Notes: generated by a model from the letters alone, not told the origin. Positions 8,507 to 17,270 are shown, counted from the stretch's first letter. The stretch is 64,000 nucleotides of DNA from Bradymonas sp963697525 (GCA_963697525.1 OY969087.1:6634001-6698000); one strand, 5' to 3'. A program made the numbers and translations.

Positions 8507-9460
8507 CTACTGCGACGCCAACATCAACGCCCCCGTCACCAGCAGATTGAGCAGCGCCAGCGGCAACATGACCTTCCACCCGTAGTCCATCAGTTGGTCG
8601 AAGCGCGGCCGGGGCAGCGTGGCGCGCAGCAGGATGAAGAAGCACACGAAGGCCATGGTCTTGATGAAGAACCACACGATCCCGGGCAGCCACGGGCCCA
8701 ACCAGCCGCCCAAAAAGAACGTGGTGACCATCGCCGAGATCAGCACGATGCCCACGTACTCGCCGACGAAGAACATGCCGAATTTCATGGCCGAGTATTC
8801 GGCGTGGTAGCCGGCGACGAGCTCGCTTTCGGCCTCGGGCAGGTCGAACGGGATGCGGTGGATCTGGGCGACGCCGGCGGTCAGAAACACCACGAAGCCC
8901 ACCGGCTGGTAGATGATGAACCACATCGACTTCTGGGCGAGCACGATGCCGCGCAAGTCGAAGGTGCCGGCGAACATGACCACGCCCATCAGCGACAGGC
9001 CCATGAACACCTCGTAGGAGAGCATCTGCGCGGCCGAGCGCAGTCCTCCCAAAAGCGAGAATTTGCTGTTGGAGGCCCACCCGGCGAGGACCACGCTGTA
9101 GACGCCGAGCGCGGCCATCCCCAGGAAGAACAGCACGCCGACGCTCAGGTTGGTGACTCCCACGTTGGGCGCGGCGGGCACGACCGCGAACGACAGCAGC
9201 GCCGTGGCCAGGATCACCGTCGGGGCGACCACGAAGACGCCGCGGTCGGCGAACGGCGGAATCCAGTCTTCCTTGGCGATGAGCTTGATGGCGTCGGCCA
9301 TCGGTTGCATCAGCCCCAGCGGCCCTACGCGGTTGGGGCCTTTGCGGTCCTGGAAAGCGGCCAGCAGCCGGCGCTCGACCCAGATAAGCCCGGCGGCGAG
9401 GCTGAGCACGACCAGGAGCACCCCGAAGACGTTGAGGACGACGATGCCGTTGTCACGCAT
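8507..9460 (-). CDS. nuoH: NADH-quinone oxidoreductase subunit H
   Basis: Membrane subunit that joins the peripheral and membrane arms and forms part of the quinone chamber. It has 317 residues. Landmarks are IWVERRLLAAFQDRKGPNRVGPLGLMQPMADAIKL near the N-terminus and RIPFDLPEAESELVAGYHAEYSAMKF in the middle, both nearly invariant in NuoH/ND1. The start ATG lies 8 bp inside the 3' end of nuoG. Confidence 0.95.
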   Translation of the reverse strand: MRDNGIVVLNVFGVLLVVLSLAAGLIWVERRLLAAFQDRKGPNRVGPLGLMQPMADAIKLIAKEDWIPPFADRGVFVVAPTVILATALLSFAVVPAAPNVGVTNLSVGVLFFLGMAALGVYSVVLAGWASNSKFSLLGGLRSAAQMLSYEVFMGLSLMGVVMFAGTFDLRGIVLAQKSMWFIIYQPVGFVVFLTAGVAQIHRIPFDLPEAESELVAGYHAEYSAMKFGMFFVGEYVGIVLISAMVTTFFLGGWLGPWLPGIVWFFIKTMAFVCFFILLRATLPRPRFDQLMDYGWKVMLPLALLNLLVTGALMLASQ

Positions 9461-12212
9461 GACTGCCTCCCTCGACGCGCACCCACGCGGGCCAGTCGAA
9501 CGCGGCGGTCTGCTCGGCCGCGGGCAGCCCCACGGACACGCCGACGCAGCCGCGCGGGATCGTCTCGTCGACCTGAACGGGCATCTCGAAGCGCACCTCG
9601 TCGGCCGCCAGCGTCACGACCTGCCCGGCGGTCAGTCCGAGGGAGGCGAGCGCCTCGGGTTGCAGGTAGACGCGCGGCTCGGCCACGCGCTGGGCGACGG
9701 CAGGTGCGCGCGCGCTCAGCGGCTCGCTGCCAAAGATGTGGTATCGCGGCACCGCCAAAAACGCGTCGTTGCGCGGCTCGAACGCCCGTGGAATGTCCCT
9801 GGAGTACGACGCCGCGGCGGGCGGCGCCCCGTCGAACAGCCGGTGTCCGCTGGGGCCGCCGGCGAGCTCGCCGGCGATCTCCTCCTGAAATTTATTGAGC
9901 GATTGCACCGAGTTCCACCCAGGCGCCCACACCCGGTCGACCAGGTCGGCGGGCGGCTGCAGGCGGGTGCCCTCCATCGAGAAGCTAAGCGGCGAGTCCT
10001 CGTCGATTGGCGGCGCCGGCTCGTGCACGCTCTGGTCGGCGTGCATGGCCGTGCGCCCGCTGTAGCGCGCCGATTGGCGGGGCACGCGCTGGCCGGCCAG
10101 GCGAAACTCGGCGCCGTGGGCGGCCCGGCGGATGCCGGCGAGCGCGGGAAACGCCTCGGCGATCTGGTCGACCACCGCGTCGAGGTGGTCCCAGCGCGAC
10201 TGCTCGGCGCGCCCGGCGCGCACCATCGCCCCGGCCAGCCACCGCCAGCTCTCCCCGACGGGCCCGTCGGGCGTGCACACCCGAAAGAAGCGCTGCGCCC
10301 TGCCCTCGTTGCTCACCAGCGTACCCGAGCCCTCGGCGAAGGTGGCCGCCGGCAGCACCATGTCGGCCAGCCGATTGGTGGGGTTGGGCGAGTGGTCCAG
10401 GCAGATCAACCGGTCGAGCGCGTCGACGAAGGTGCGCACCTGCTCGGCGTCGACGCGGCGGTACAGGTCGTTTTCGACGACCAGCGCCGTCGTCTTCCGT
10501 TCGGCGTCCACCGCGTCGAAGGCCTGCGACAAGGGCTTGGCGCCGAGCATGAGCAGCCCCAGGCTGTTGCACTCACCGAGGGCGAGCGCCAGGCGCGCCT
10601 CGCCGCCGCGTCGCGCGAGCGCCCGCGCCACGCTGGCCGCCGCGTCCACGACCGCGGGCTCGCCGGTGTGCGTACCGCCGATGACCACGACGCGCTCCAC
10701 GCTGCTCAGCGCGTCGGCGACGGCGCCGGCCCAGGCGCCCTCGGCGGCGTCGAGCCCGTCGACGCGCGGCGCCTCATCGTCGAGCGCGGCGGCCACCGCA
10801 AAGCCCAGCCGCGCGATATCGGCGGGCGCGGCGTGGAGCGCGTCGGTGGCGATGTCCTCGAGCTTGGTGCGCCCGGTCGTGGTCAGATACACCGGCCCGC
10901 GATCGTCCTGCATGGACTCGCGCACGGCCTTGGCGTTCCACGCCGGCGTGCCCTGCGCGACGGTCGTCTCGGTGGGCACGGTCTTGGCCGCCTGGCGCAC
11001 CGCCAGCGCCAGGCGCGGTGCCGTGTTGGTCAGATCCTCGCCGAGCACGAGCACGGCCTGGGCCGAGGCGACGTCGTCCAGCGAGGCCGGCGGCGCCGGC
11101 GCCGCCTGCATGACCCGCAGCGCCGCCCGGGTGGTGCGAAAGTCGGCCTCGGACATGCCCGCATAAAAGCGCTCCGCCCCGACGACGCTTCGCAGCGCGA
11201 AGTTCGACTCCAGCGACGCCCGCGGCGATCCCACGCCGATGAGCGCGTACTCGCCGGCGGCGGCGGCGTCGACCAGCCCGGTCAGTCGCTGCATGGCGAC
11301 CTCGCCGCCGACCTCCATGTCCTGGGCGCGGCTGCGGCGCCGTTGGCCGCTCCACTCACGAACGATCGGCTGGCGCACCCGGTCTTCGGCGTTGACGAAC
11401 TCGTAGCCAAACCGGCCGCGATCGCAGATGAAGTAGCCGTTGACCTGTCGGTTGTAGCGGTTTCGCACGCGCCGCAGCGTCTCGTAGCGCTCCCCCGGGG
11501 TGATATTGCACCCCAGGCTGCACAGATGACACACCGACGGCGCCGTCTGAAGGTCCCACTTGCGCGTAAAATGCTGCTTGAAGGTCTTGTCAGTGAACAC
11601 CCCCGTGGGACAGACCTCGACGAGGTTTCCGCTGAACTCGTTTTCGAGCACCCCGTCGGCCTCCCGGCCGAAGAAGGTGCGCCCGTTGAGCCCGAAGACG
11701 TCCAGGTCGCGCCCGTCGGCGTGGTCGCGATAAAACCGCACACAGCGGTAGCACTGGATGCAGCGATTCATCTCGTGGTGGATAAACGGGCCCAGGTCCT
11801 GATTGCGGTAAACGCGCTTCTTGAAGCGATAACGCCGGTAGTTATGCCCGCTCATCACCGTCATATCCTGCAGGTGGCACTCACCGCCCTCGTCACAGAC
11901 CGGACAGTCGTGGGGATGATTGGTCATCAAAAATTCGATGGTGCTCGCGCGCATCTGCTCGGCCTGCGAGTCGGCCAGGGAGACGCGGGTGCCGTCTTTG
12001 GCCGGTGTCATGCAGGCCATGACGAGCTTGCCGCGCTCGTCATCCGCCCCCTTGAATTGCTTGACGGCGCACTGGCGGCACGCCCCCACCGAGCCCAGCG
12101 CCGGGTGCCAGCAGAAATACTCCAGGTCGTAGCCCAGCGACAGGCACGCCTGGAGGACGTTTTGGCCCGCGTCGACCTCATGCGCTTTGTCGTCCACGTA
12201 AATGGTGGGCAT
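9453..12212 (-). CDS. nuoG: NADH-quinone oxidoreductase subunit G
   Basis: Large peripheral iron-sulfur subunit, 919 residues, close to E. coli NuoG. Domains in order: a [2Fe-2S] ferredoxin domain with Cys34, Cys45, Cys48 and Cys67; the His-liganded [4Fe-4S] site His99/Cys103/Cys106/Cys112; a CxxCxxC region (CIQCYRC) with a later CPTG; a CxxCxxxC site (CHLCSLGC); and a long molybdopterin-oxidoreductase-like C-terminal domain. The ATG at 12212 starts exactly at the ferredoxin fold (MPTIYVDDKAHEVDAG), and the longer open frame upstream overlaps nuoF. Confidence 0.94.
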   Translation of the reverse strand: MPTIYVDDKAHEVDAGQNVLQACLSLGYDLEYFCWHPALGSVGACRQCAVKQFKGADDERGKLVMACMTPAKDGTRVSLADSQAEQMRASTIEFLMTNHPHDCPVCDEGGECHLQDMTVMSGHNYRRYRFKKRVYRNQDLGPFIHHEMNRCIQCYRCVRFYRDHADGRDLDVFGLNGRTFFGREADGVLENEFSGNLVEVCPTGVFTDKTFKQHFTRKWDLQTAPSVCHLCSLGCNITPGERYETLRRVRNRYNRQVNGYFICDRGRFGYEFVNAEDRVRQPIVREWSGQRRRSRAQDMEVGGEVAMQRLTGLVDAAAAGEYALIGVGSPRASLESNFALRSVVGAERFYAGMSEADFRTTRAALRVMQAAPAPPASLDDVASAQAVLVLGEDLTNTAPRLALAVRQAAKTVPTETTVAQGTPAWNAKAVRESMQDDRGPVYLTTTGRTKLEDIATDALHAAPADIARLGFAVAAALDDEAPRVDGLDAAEGAWAGAVADALSSVERVVVIGGTHTGEPAVVDAAASVARALARRGGEARLALALGECNSLGLLMLGAKPLSQAFDAVDAERKTTALVVENDLYRRVDAEQVRTFVDALDRLICLDHSPNPTNRLADMVLPAATFAEGSGTLVSNEGRAQRFFRVCTPDGPVGESWRWLAGAMVRAGRAEQSRWDHLDAVVDQIAEAFPALAGIRRAAHGAEFRLAGQRVPRQSARYSGRTAMHADQSVHEPAPPIDEDSPLSFSMEGTRLQPPADLVDRVWAPGWNSVQSLNKFQEEIAGELAGGPSGHRLFDGAPPAAASYSRDIPRAFEPRNDAFLAVPRYHIFGSEPLSARAPAVAQRVAEPRVYLQPEALASLGLTAGQVVTLAADEVRFEMPVQVDETIPRGCVGVSVGLPAAEQTAAFDWPAWVRVEGGSHA

Positions 12213-12226
12213 ATTAAACACGCAAT

Positions 12227-13501
12227 TTAACGATATAAACAGCGCCCCTCGTCGATGTGACGCTCGAAGTCCTCGCGAAAATGTGCCAGCGCGCTCTGCA
12301 GGGGTTCCATGGCCCCGGGGGCGAGCATGCAGTAGGTGCGCCCGGGCCCCATGTGCTGGGTGTGCGCCTCGAGCACCTCCAGGTCGGCAGGCTCGCCGTG
12401 GCCGCTCTCGATGGCGGCCAGCGTGCGCTCGGTCCACGGAAGCCCGTCGCGGCACGGAGTGCACCAGCCGCAGGACTCACGCGCGAAAAAGCGCTCCAGG
12501 TTGAGCACCATGCCCACCGGGCAAGTCTGGTCGTCGAGCACCACGATGGTGCCCGTGCCCAGCCGGCTTCCGGCCTCCATGACGCTGGCGTAGCCCATGG
12601 GCACGTCCAGGTGCTCCCGGGTCAGAAAATCGGTGGACGCCCCACCCGGCAGACATCCGCGAAACGCGAAGCCCGGGCGCATGCCCCCGGCGTGCTCCTC
12701 CAAGATCTCGCCGAGCGGCGTGCCCAGCGGCAGCTCCCACAGCCCCGGGCGGCACACCTTGCCGCTGGCGCCAAAGAGCTTGGTGCCGCCCTCGTCGTTG
12801 TGGCTCAGGTCTTTGAACCACTGGGCGCCGCGACGCACGATATGGGGCACGTTGGACAAGGTCTCGACGTTCTGCACGATGGTCGGCTGGCCCCACAGCC
12901 CGCTGGTCTGCGGGTACGGCGGCTTGGAGCGCGGGGTGGCGCGCTTTCCCTCGAGCGCGTTCAAAAGCCCGGTCTCCTCGCCGCACATATAGCGCCCGGC
13001 GCTGACGTGGATGCGCATCGTCAGGCTCCAGCCGCTTCCCAGGATATCGTCGCCCAGGTAGCCGGCCCGTTCGGCCTCGGCGATGGCCTGGCCAAGCAGG
13101 CGCTCGGCCTTCTTGTACGCCCAGCGCAAAAAGACGTAGGCCACGTCGGCCTGCAACGCCCAGGCGGCGATAATGAGCCCCTCGACGAGCTGGTGGGGGT
13201 TTCCCTCCAGCAGGTAGCGGTCCTTGAAGGTGCCCGGCTCCATCTCGTCGGCGTTGGCGACGACGTATTTGGGGTGCGGGGCGTCGTCGCCCATGGGCAC
13301 GAAGCTCCACTTCTGCCCAGTGCCAAAGCCGGCGCCCCCGCGCCCCTTGAGGTTGGAGTCCTTGACCGCCTGCTGCACCTCGTCGGGGCTCATCTGGCCC
13401 ACAGCCTTGCGCAGCCCCTGGTAGCCGCCCACGGCCTCGTAGCCAGCGAGGTCGAGCGGGCCGCGCGCCGGGTCGATATGCTCGGTCAACGGGCGATCCA
13501 T
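12227..13501 (-). CDS. nuoF: NADH-quinone oxidoreductase subunit F (FMN/NADH binding)
   Basis: NADH dehydrogenase subunit that oxidises NADH through FMN and passes electrons to the N3 cluster. GRGGAGFGTG at residues 53-62 is the FMN/NADH glycine-rich loop. ANADEMEPGTFKDR and CGEETGLLNALEGKR are family-typical, and the C-terminal ESCGWCTPCRDG plus a later Cys (TYCM) give the four ligands of a [4Fe-4S] cluster. Length is 424 residues. It starts 3 bp after the nuoE stop. Confidence 0.96.
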   Translation of the reverse strand: MDRPLTEHIDPARGPLDLAGYEAVGGYQGLRKAVGQMSPDEVQQAVKDSNLKGRGGAGFGTGQKWSFVPMGDDAPHPKYVVANADEMEPGTFKDRYLLEGNPHQLVEGLIIAAWALQADVAYVFLRWAYKKAERLLGQAIAEAERAGYLGDDILGSGWSLTMRIHVSAGRYMCGEETGLLNALEGKRATPRSKPPYPQTSGLWGQPTIVQNVETLSNVPHIVRRGAQWFKDLSHNDEGGTKLFGASGKVCRPGLWELPLGTPLGEILEEHAGGMRPGFAFRGCLPGGASTDFLTREHLDVPMGYASVMEAGSRLGTGTIVVLDDQTCPVGMVLNLERFFARESCGWCTPCRDGLPWTERTLAAIESGHGEPADLEVLEAHTQHMGPGRTYCMLAPGAMEPLQSALAHFREDFERHIDEGRCLYR

Positions 13502-13504
13502 GTT

Positions 13505-13987
13505 CTACTCCCCGCCACCGGCGCGGCCGTAGCCGGCAAGGATCGGCGCGATGGCCTCGGGCGTCAGGTCGTGATGGGTCTCCTCGTCGACCATCATCAC
13601 CGGCGAGTGGTCGCAATCGCCCAGGCAGGCCATCGGCAACACGGTAAACTGGCCGTCGGCGCTGGTCTGGCCGAGCTCGATGCCCAGCTCGTCGCGCAGC
13701 GTCTGGCGAATCTCATCGTAGCCGGTCAGCCAGCAACTGACGCTGTCGCACAGCAAGATGACGTGCTCGCCGACCGGCTGGCGGTAGATCAGGCTGTAAA
13801 ACGTCGCCAACGAGTCGACCTCCTGGGGCGTCATCTCCAGGTAGCCGGCCACGTCGGCGACGGCCTCGTCGCTGACCCAACCGCGGTGGCGCTGGACGAC
13901 CTTGAGCGCGTCCACACACGCCCCCCGCGGCGTGGGATACTCGGCGACGTGGGCGTCGATGGCTTCTTGTTCTTGTTCGGTCAACAT
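13505..13987 (-). CDS. nuoE: NADH-quinone oxidoreductase subunit E ([2Fe-2S])
   Basis: Thioredoxin-fold subunit that carries cluster N1a next to NuoF. The 160-residue protein has the four ligands Cys80, Cys85, Cys121 and Cys125 (CDSVSC and CLGDC). The ATG at 13987 was chosen because MLTEQEQEAIDAH is the usual start of the family. A strong GAGGTGAT anti-16S match lies at 14007-14014 on this strand but is about 19 nt from the ATG, an unusually long spacing. A structured repeat element lies just upstream of this gene. Confidence 0.92.
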   Translation of the reverse strand: MLTEQEQEAIDAHVAEYPTPRGACVDALKVVQRHRGWVSDEAVADVAGYLEMTPQEVDSLATFYSLIYRQPVGEHVILLCDSVSCWLTGYDEIRQTLRDELGIELGQTSADGQFTVLPMACLGDCDHSPVMMVDEETHHDLTPEAIAPILAGYGRAGGGE

Positions 13988-14102
13988 AGTTGTGTCAGCG
14001 AACTTAATCACCTCGGCTGTTCGTAAAACCCCTCCGGCTCGCAAATCGCGCGAGCCACCTCCTTTGGGAACAATCTCTTGAACTCAAGGGGTTTGCTTGG
14101 CT

Positions 14103-14296
14103 CCCGAGGGTGCGCTCACGGCCGGGCCTTGTGGCCCCAGCCGCTGCGCTTACCCCCGGTCACCGTCTGGCTTGTAGCTTCACTGAACCCATGGGCGATT
14201 TGGCAGGTGCCTTCGTCGGGCGCAGAACCAAGCCGTGACCGGGGGTAAGACCACTCGAGGCGCCGCAAGGCGCGCTCGAGGTGGCGCACCCTCGGG
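14103..14296 (-). repeat. Cloverleaf-folding dispersed repeat, copy 1 (inside nuo operon)
   Basis: A 194-bp element between nuoCD and nuoE. Terminal inverted repeats are perfect over 13 bp (14103-14115 and 14284-14296, CCCGAGGGTGCGC). An inner inverted repeat of at least 14 bp pairs 14149-14162 with 14236-14249. Read on the minus strand, hairpin A is CTCGAG-C-GCGCC, loop TTGC, GGCGC-CTCGAG; hairpin B is GGGCC, loop ACAA, GGCCC. A second copy lies at 44921-45086 in the opposite strand orientation. The element is in the transcribed sense of the nuo mRNA and is not a tRNA. It fills most of the 13988-14327 gap, which contains no gene. An apparent 71-codon frame over it reflects only the repeat. 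Confidence 0.85.
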
Positions 14297-14327
14297 GGGG
14301 TCAACGTGGCCAAAAGTCCAATGAGAC

Positions 14328-16070
14328 TCACCGATCCACGTCCGCCAACACAAAGTCGATGCTGCCCAAGATGGCCAACAAATCCGGCACCATATGCCCC
14401 CTCGCAATCTCAGGCACCATCTGAATATGGGGAAACGACGGCGTGCGAATGCGCGTGCGGTACGAGCGCGTGTCGCCGTCGCTGATCAGGTAGTAGCTGT
14501 TATTTCCCTTGGTCGCCTCGATGCGAAACGAGCCCTCACCGGCGGGGATCTTCGGGCCCCAACTGACGCTCACGAAATGGTCGATGAGCGTCTCGATATC
14601 CTTCATGGTCTGCTTTTTTCGCGGCGGCGTGGTCAGCGGGTGGTCGGATTTGTGGGGCCCGTCGGGCATGTGCTGGACGCATTGGGAGACGATGCGCAGG
14701 CTCTGGCGCATCTCGCCGACGCGCACCTGGGCGCGGGCGTAGCAGTCGCCGCCGGTGGCGGTGACCCCGTCGAAGTCGAAGCGGTCGTAGCCCGAATAGG
14801 GGCGCTCCTTGCGCCAATCCCACTCGAAGCCGGTCGCGCGCAGGTTCGGCCCGGTCACCCCCCAGTCGATGGCCGTGGCGGCGTCGAGCACGCCCACGCC
14901 GCGGGTGCGCCGCTTGAAGATGGGGTTGCCGAGCACGAGGTCGTCGTACTCGTCGAGGCGCCCGGGCAGGTAGTCGAGCAGGTCGACCACCGGCTCCTGC
15001 CACCCCTCGGGCAGGTCCTGAGCGACGCCGCCGATGCGAAACCAATTGGGGTGCATGCGCGCCCCGCAGATGGCCTCGATGATGTCGAAGACTTTTTCGC
15101 GGTCGGTGAACATGTAGAACACCGGCGACATCGCCCCGACGTCCTGGGCGAAGGTGCCGTAGTACACCAGGTGGCTGGCGATGCGGAACAGCTCGCACAG
15201 CATCACGCGGATGACCTGGACGCGCTCGGGCACCTCGATGCCGGCCAACTGCTCGACGGCGAGCACGTAGGCCATATTGTTGACCACCCCGCCCAGGTAA
15301 TCGACCCGGTCGGTGTACGGGATGTAGGTATGCCAGCTCTGGCGCTCGCCCATCTTCTCGGCGCCGCGGTGGTGGAAGCCAATCTCGGGGACGACCGCGC
15401 GGATGTCCTCGCCGTCGAGCTGCAGCACGAAACGGATGACCCCGTGGGTGCCCGGGTGCTGGGGGCCGAGGTTCAAAAATAGAAAGTCGGCGTCGTCGCC
15501 CTGGCGGCTCAGCCCCCAGTGCTCGGGGTCGAAGACGAGCTGTTGTTGCTCGAGCTGCATGCGCTCGTCGTCCATGCGAAACGCGCCCAATTCGGTGGCG
15601 CGTGCCGGATGCTCGCGGCGCAGCGGGTGGCCCTTCCAGTAGCGCGGCAAGAGCAAGCGCTCCAGGTGGGGGTGGCCGTCGAACTCCACGCCGAACATGT
15701 CCCACACCTCGCGCTCGTACCAGTTGGCCGACGCCCACAGGTCGGTGATCGTCGGAAGGCTGGGCTCTTCGCCCAGCCGCGCGACTTTCAGGCGCACGTC
15801 GGCGTTTCGCTCGAAGGACAGCAGTTGGTAGACCACCGTGAAGTCCGACGGCGGTTGTCCGTCGCGGTGGCTGCGCTCGCGCTCGTCGATCGCGGTCAGG
15901 TCGTACAGCATGCGATAGGGCCGCTCGATGCCGCCTTTGAGGTAGGCGAGCACGTCTTTGAGGTGGGCGGCGTCCACCCACAGCGTGGGGATGGCGTCGC
16001 GGGTGGCCTGGGCGCGAAAGTCGACGTCGGGGAAGCGGCGCTGCAAGTCTTGTCGCACGTCGGTGGTCAT
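14328..16070 (-). CDS. nuoCD: NADH-quinone oxidoreductase subunit C/D fusion
   Basis: Fused peripheral-arm subunit of complex I, 580 residues, as in enterobacteria. Residues about 1-180 are the NuoC (30 kDa) domain, with the typical ANWYEREVWDMFGVEFDGHPHL and the LRREHPARATELG stretch. The remainder is NuoD (49 kDa): FLFLNLGPQHPGTHGVIRF, EIGFHHRGAEKMGERQSWHTYIPYTDRVDY and the C-terminal SIDFVLADVDR. This domain forms the quinone-binding cavity with NuoB. It starts 10 bp after the nuoB stop. The fusion explains why separate nuoC and nuoD genes are absent. Confidence 0.96.
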   Translation of the reverse strand: MTTDVRQDLQRRFPDVDFRAQATRDAIPTLWVDAAHLKDVLAYLKGGIERPYRMLYDLTAIDERERSHRDGQPPSDFTVVYQLLSFERNADVRLKVARLGEEPSLPTITDLWASANWYEREVWDMFGVEFDGHPHLERLLLPRYWKGHPLRREHPARATELGAFRMDDERMQLEQQQLVFDPEHWGLSRQGDDADFLFLNLGPQHPGTHGVIRFVLQLDGEDIRAVVPEIGFHHRGAEKMGERQSWHTYIPYTDRVDYLGGVVNNMAYVLAVEQLAGIEVPERVQVIRVMLCELFRIASHLVYYGTFAQDVGAMSPVFYMFTDREKVFDIIEAICGARMHPNWFRIGGVAQDLPEGWQEPVVDLLDYLPGRLDEYDDLVLGNPIFKRRTRGVGVLDAATAIDWGVTGPNLRATGFEWDWRKERPYSGYDRFDFDGVTATGGDCYARAQVRVGEMRQSLRIVSQCVQHMPDGPHKSDHPLTTPPRKKQTMKDIETLIDHFVSVSWGPKIPAGEGSFRIEATKGNNSYYLISDGDTRSYRTRIRTPSFPHIQMVPEIARGHMVPDLLAILGSIDFVLADVDR

Positions 16071-16080
16071 GACGGCTGCC

Positions 16081-16725
16081 TCAGATGTGGTCGGGCGGCC
16101 GGTAGTGCTCGATGCGGGTGCGCTCGGCGCGCATCTGGTCGCGCATCGACGGCGGCTCGGCCTTGTAGACGCCCTGGGGGCCGAGCACCCAGCTCAGCGG
16201 GCGCTTCTCCTCGCCGATCGCGTCCTGCAGGAGGTTGAGCCCCTCCATGAACGCCTCCGGGCGCGGCGGGCAGCCGGGCACGTACACGTCCACCGGCAGA
16301 AATTGGTCGACCCCCTGCACGACGCTGTAGATGTCGTACATGCCCCCGGAGTTGGCGCACGAGCCCATGGAGATGACCCAACGCGGCTCCATCATCTGCT
16401 CGTACAGCCGCTTGATGATCGGGGCCATCTTGGCGAAGACGGTGCCGGCGATGACCATCAGGTCGGCCTCGCGGGGCGTGCCCCGGATGACCTCCGAGCC
16501 GAAGCGCGAGATGTCGTGCTTGCTGGTCAGGCTGGTGGCCATCTCGACGTAGCAGCACGACAGGCCGAAGTTGAACGGCCAGATGGAGTTTTTGCGCGAC
16601 CAGGCCACCAGGTCCTGCAGGCGGGTAAACACCATCGAGTCGCTGACCGCCTCGGAGAGCGTTCCGCTCCCGCCGCTGTCGGCGGGTTGGGCGGGTTGGT
16701 CGGGCTGTGAGGTCCACCAGTACAT
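16081..16725 (-). CDS. nuoB: NADH-quinone oxidoreductase subunit B (cluster N2)
   Basis: Carries cluster N2, the last iron-sulfur centre before quinone. The four ligands are visible: Cys57-Cys58 (FGLSCCYVEM), Cys123 (GSCANSGG) and Cys152 (PGCPPRPE). Length is 214 residues. The start is uncertain. The ATG at 16725 is preceded by an octamer repeat array with no Shine-Dalgarno match, and the first 30 residues (PDQPAQPADSGG...) are low-complexity; a start near MVFTRLQ (residue 31) is conceivable. Translation may depend on coupling to nuoA. Confidence 0.92.
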   Translation of the reverse strand: MYWWTSQPDQPAQPADSGGSGTLSEAVSDSMVFTRLQDLVAWSRKNSIWPFNFGLSCCYVEMATSLTSKHDISRFGSEVIRGTPREADLMVIAGTVFAKMAPIIKRLYEQMMEPRWVISMGSCANSGGMYDIYSVVQGVDQFLPVDVYVPGCPPRPEAFMEGLNLLQDAIGEEKRPLSWVLGPQGVYKAEPPSMRDQMRAERTRIEHYRPPDHI

Positions 16726-16726
16726 G

Positions 16727-16788
16727 GAGTGATCGAGTGATTGAGTGATCGAGTAGGTCGCTGAGTCGCTGAGTCGCTGAGTCGCTGA
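16727..16788. repeat. 8-bp tandem repeat array between nuoA and nuoB
   Basis: The 68-bp gap between the nuoA stop and the nuoB start is almost wholly an octamer array. On the plus strand three GAGTGATC/GAGTGATT units (16727-16750) are followed by four perfect GTCGCTGA units (16757-16788). It leaves no room for a normal ribosome-binding site before nuoB. Slippage would change spacing in whole octamers without altering coding sequence. Confidence 0.8.
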
Positions 16789-16793
16789 GTCGA

Positions 16794-17150
16794 TTACCAG
16801 TCGAGTCCGCCGACGCGCCACACGTAGACCAGCGCGGCCAGCAGCACGCCGATGAACACGCAGATGTCGGCGTAGCCCGCCCAGCCGAGCTGGCGCGCGC
16901 GTACCGCCCAACCGAACACGAACGCCGCCTCCAGGTCGAAAATGACGAAGAACATCGCCACCAGGTAGAACTTGGCCGAAAACCGCACGCGGGCGGTGCC
17001 CGTGGGGGCGATCCCCGACTCGTAGGCCTCATCGGTGGCCGCCTCCCGGTGGCGCTCGCCGACCACCCACGACAAAAACAGCATCCCGCCGACCACGGCC
17101 GCCACCGCCAGCAGGTACAAGCCCAGCGGCCAAAGCGCTTGACTGGCCAT
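16794..17150 (-). CDS. nuoA: NADH-quinone oxidoreductase subunit A
   Basis: First gene of the complex I operon. It encodes a 118-residue membrane subunit with three predicted helices that contacts NuoH and NuoJ. Family landmarks are EAYESGIAPTGTARVRFSAKFYLVAMFFVIFDLEAAFVFGWAV, including the conserved acidic residues in the FDLEAAF segment. A strong GGAGGAGGT ribosome-binding site lies directly upstream of the ATG at 17150. The operon promoter must lie in the 177-bp divergent region shared with the gene at 17328. Confidence 0.94.
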   Translation of the reverse strand: MASQALWPLGLYLLAVAAVVGGMLFLSWVVGERHREAATDEAYESGIAPTGTARVRFSAKFYLVAMFFVIFDLEAAFVFGWAVRARQLGWAGYADICVFIGVLLAALVYVWRVGGLDW

Positions 17151-17240
17151 GGTGACCTCCTCCGACGATGCAGGTTCTTGAACAGACGATGGTTGCCCTA
17201 AAGAGCGTGGACGCCAACGCCCTCAGGTCAAACCGATTCC

Positions 17241-17270
17241 TTGGCACACCGCGTCATTGTGGGCTAGAGT
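17241..17270 (+). promoter_or_regulatory. Candidate sigma70-type promoter for the GCS2-CBS gene
   Basis: TTGGCA (17241-17246) and TAGAGT (17265-17270) are separated by 18 bp, about 58 bp upstream of the start codon at 17328. They lie in the divergent region between nuoA and the ligase gene. This is a consensus match only. Confidence 0.35.

Noticed and set aside
12257..14026. 589-codon open frame on the plus strand opposite nuoF and nuoE
   Set aside because: Shadow of the nuo genes produced by high GC at third positions; no start context or homology.
14103..14296. Cloverleaf fold as a tRNA or tRNA-like gene
   Set aside because: At 194 bp it is far too long, there is no TTCGAAT-type T arm or CCA context, and stem lengths do not fit tRNA.
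14116..14331. Small protein-like frame that resembles another frame at 44861-45121
   Set aside because: The similarity (RRLEWxYPRSR, QTVTGxKRSG) comes from the two copies of the structured repeat; no ribosome site, and palindrome constraints explain the residues.
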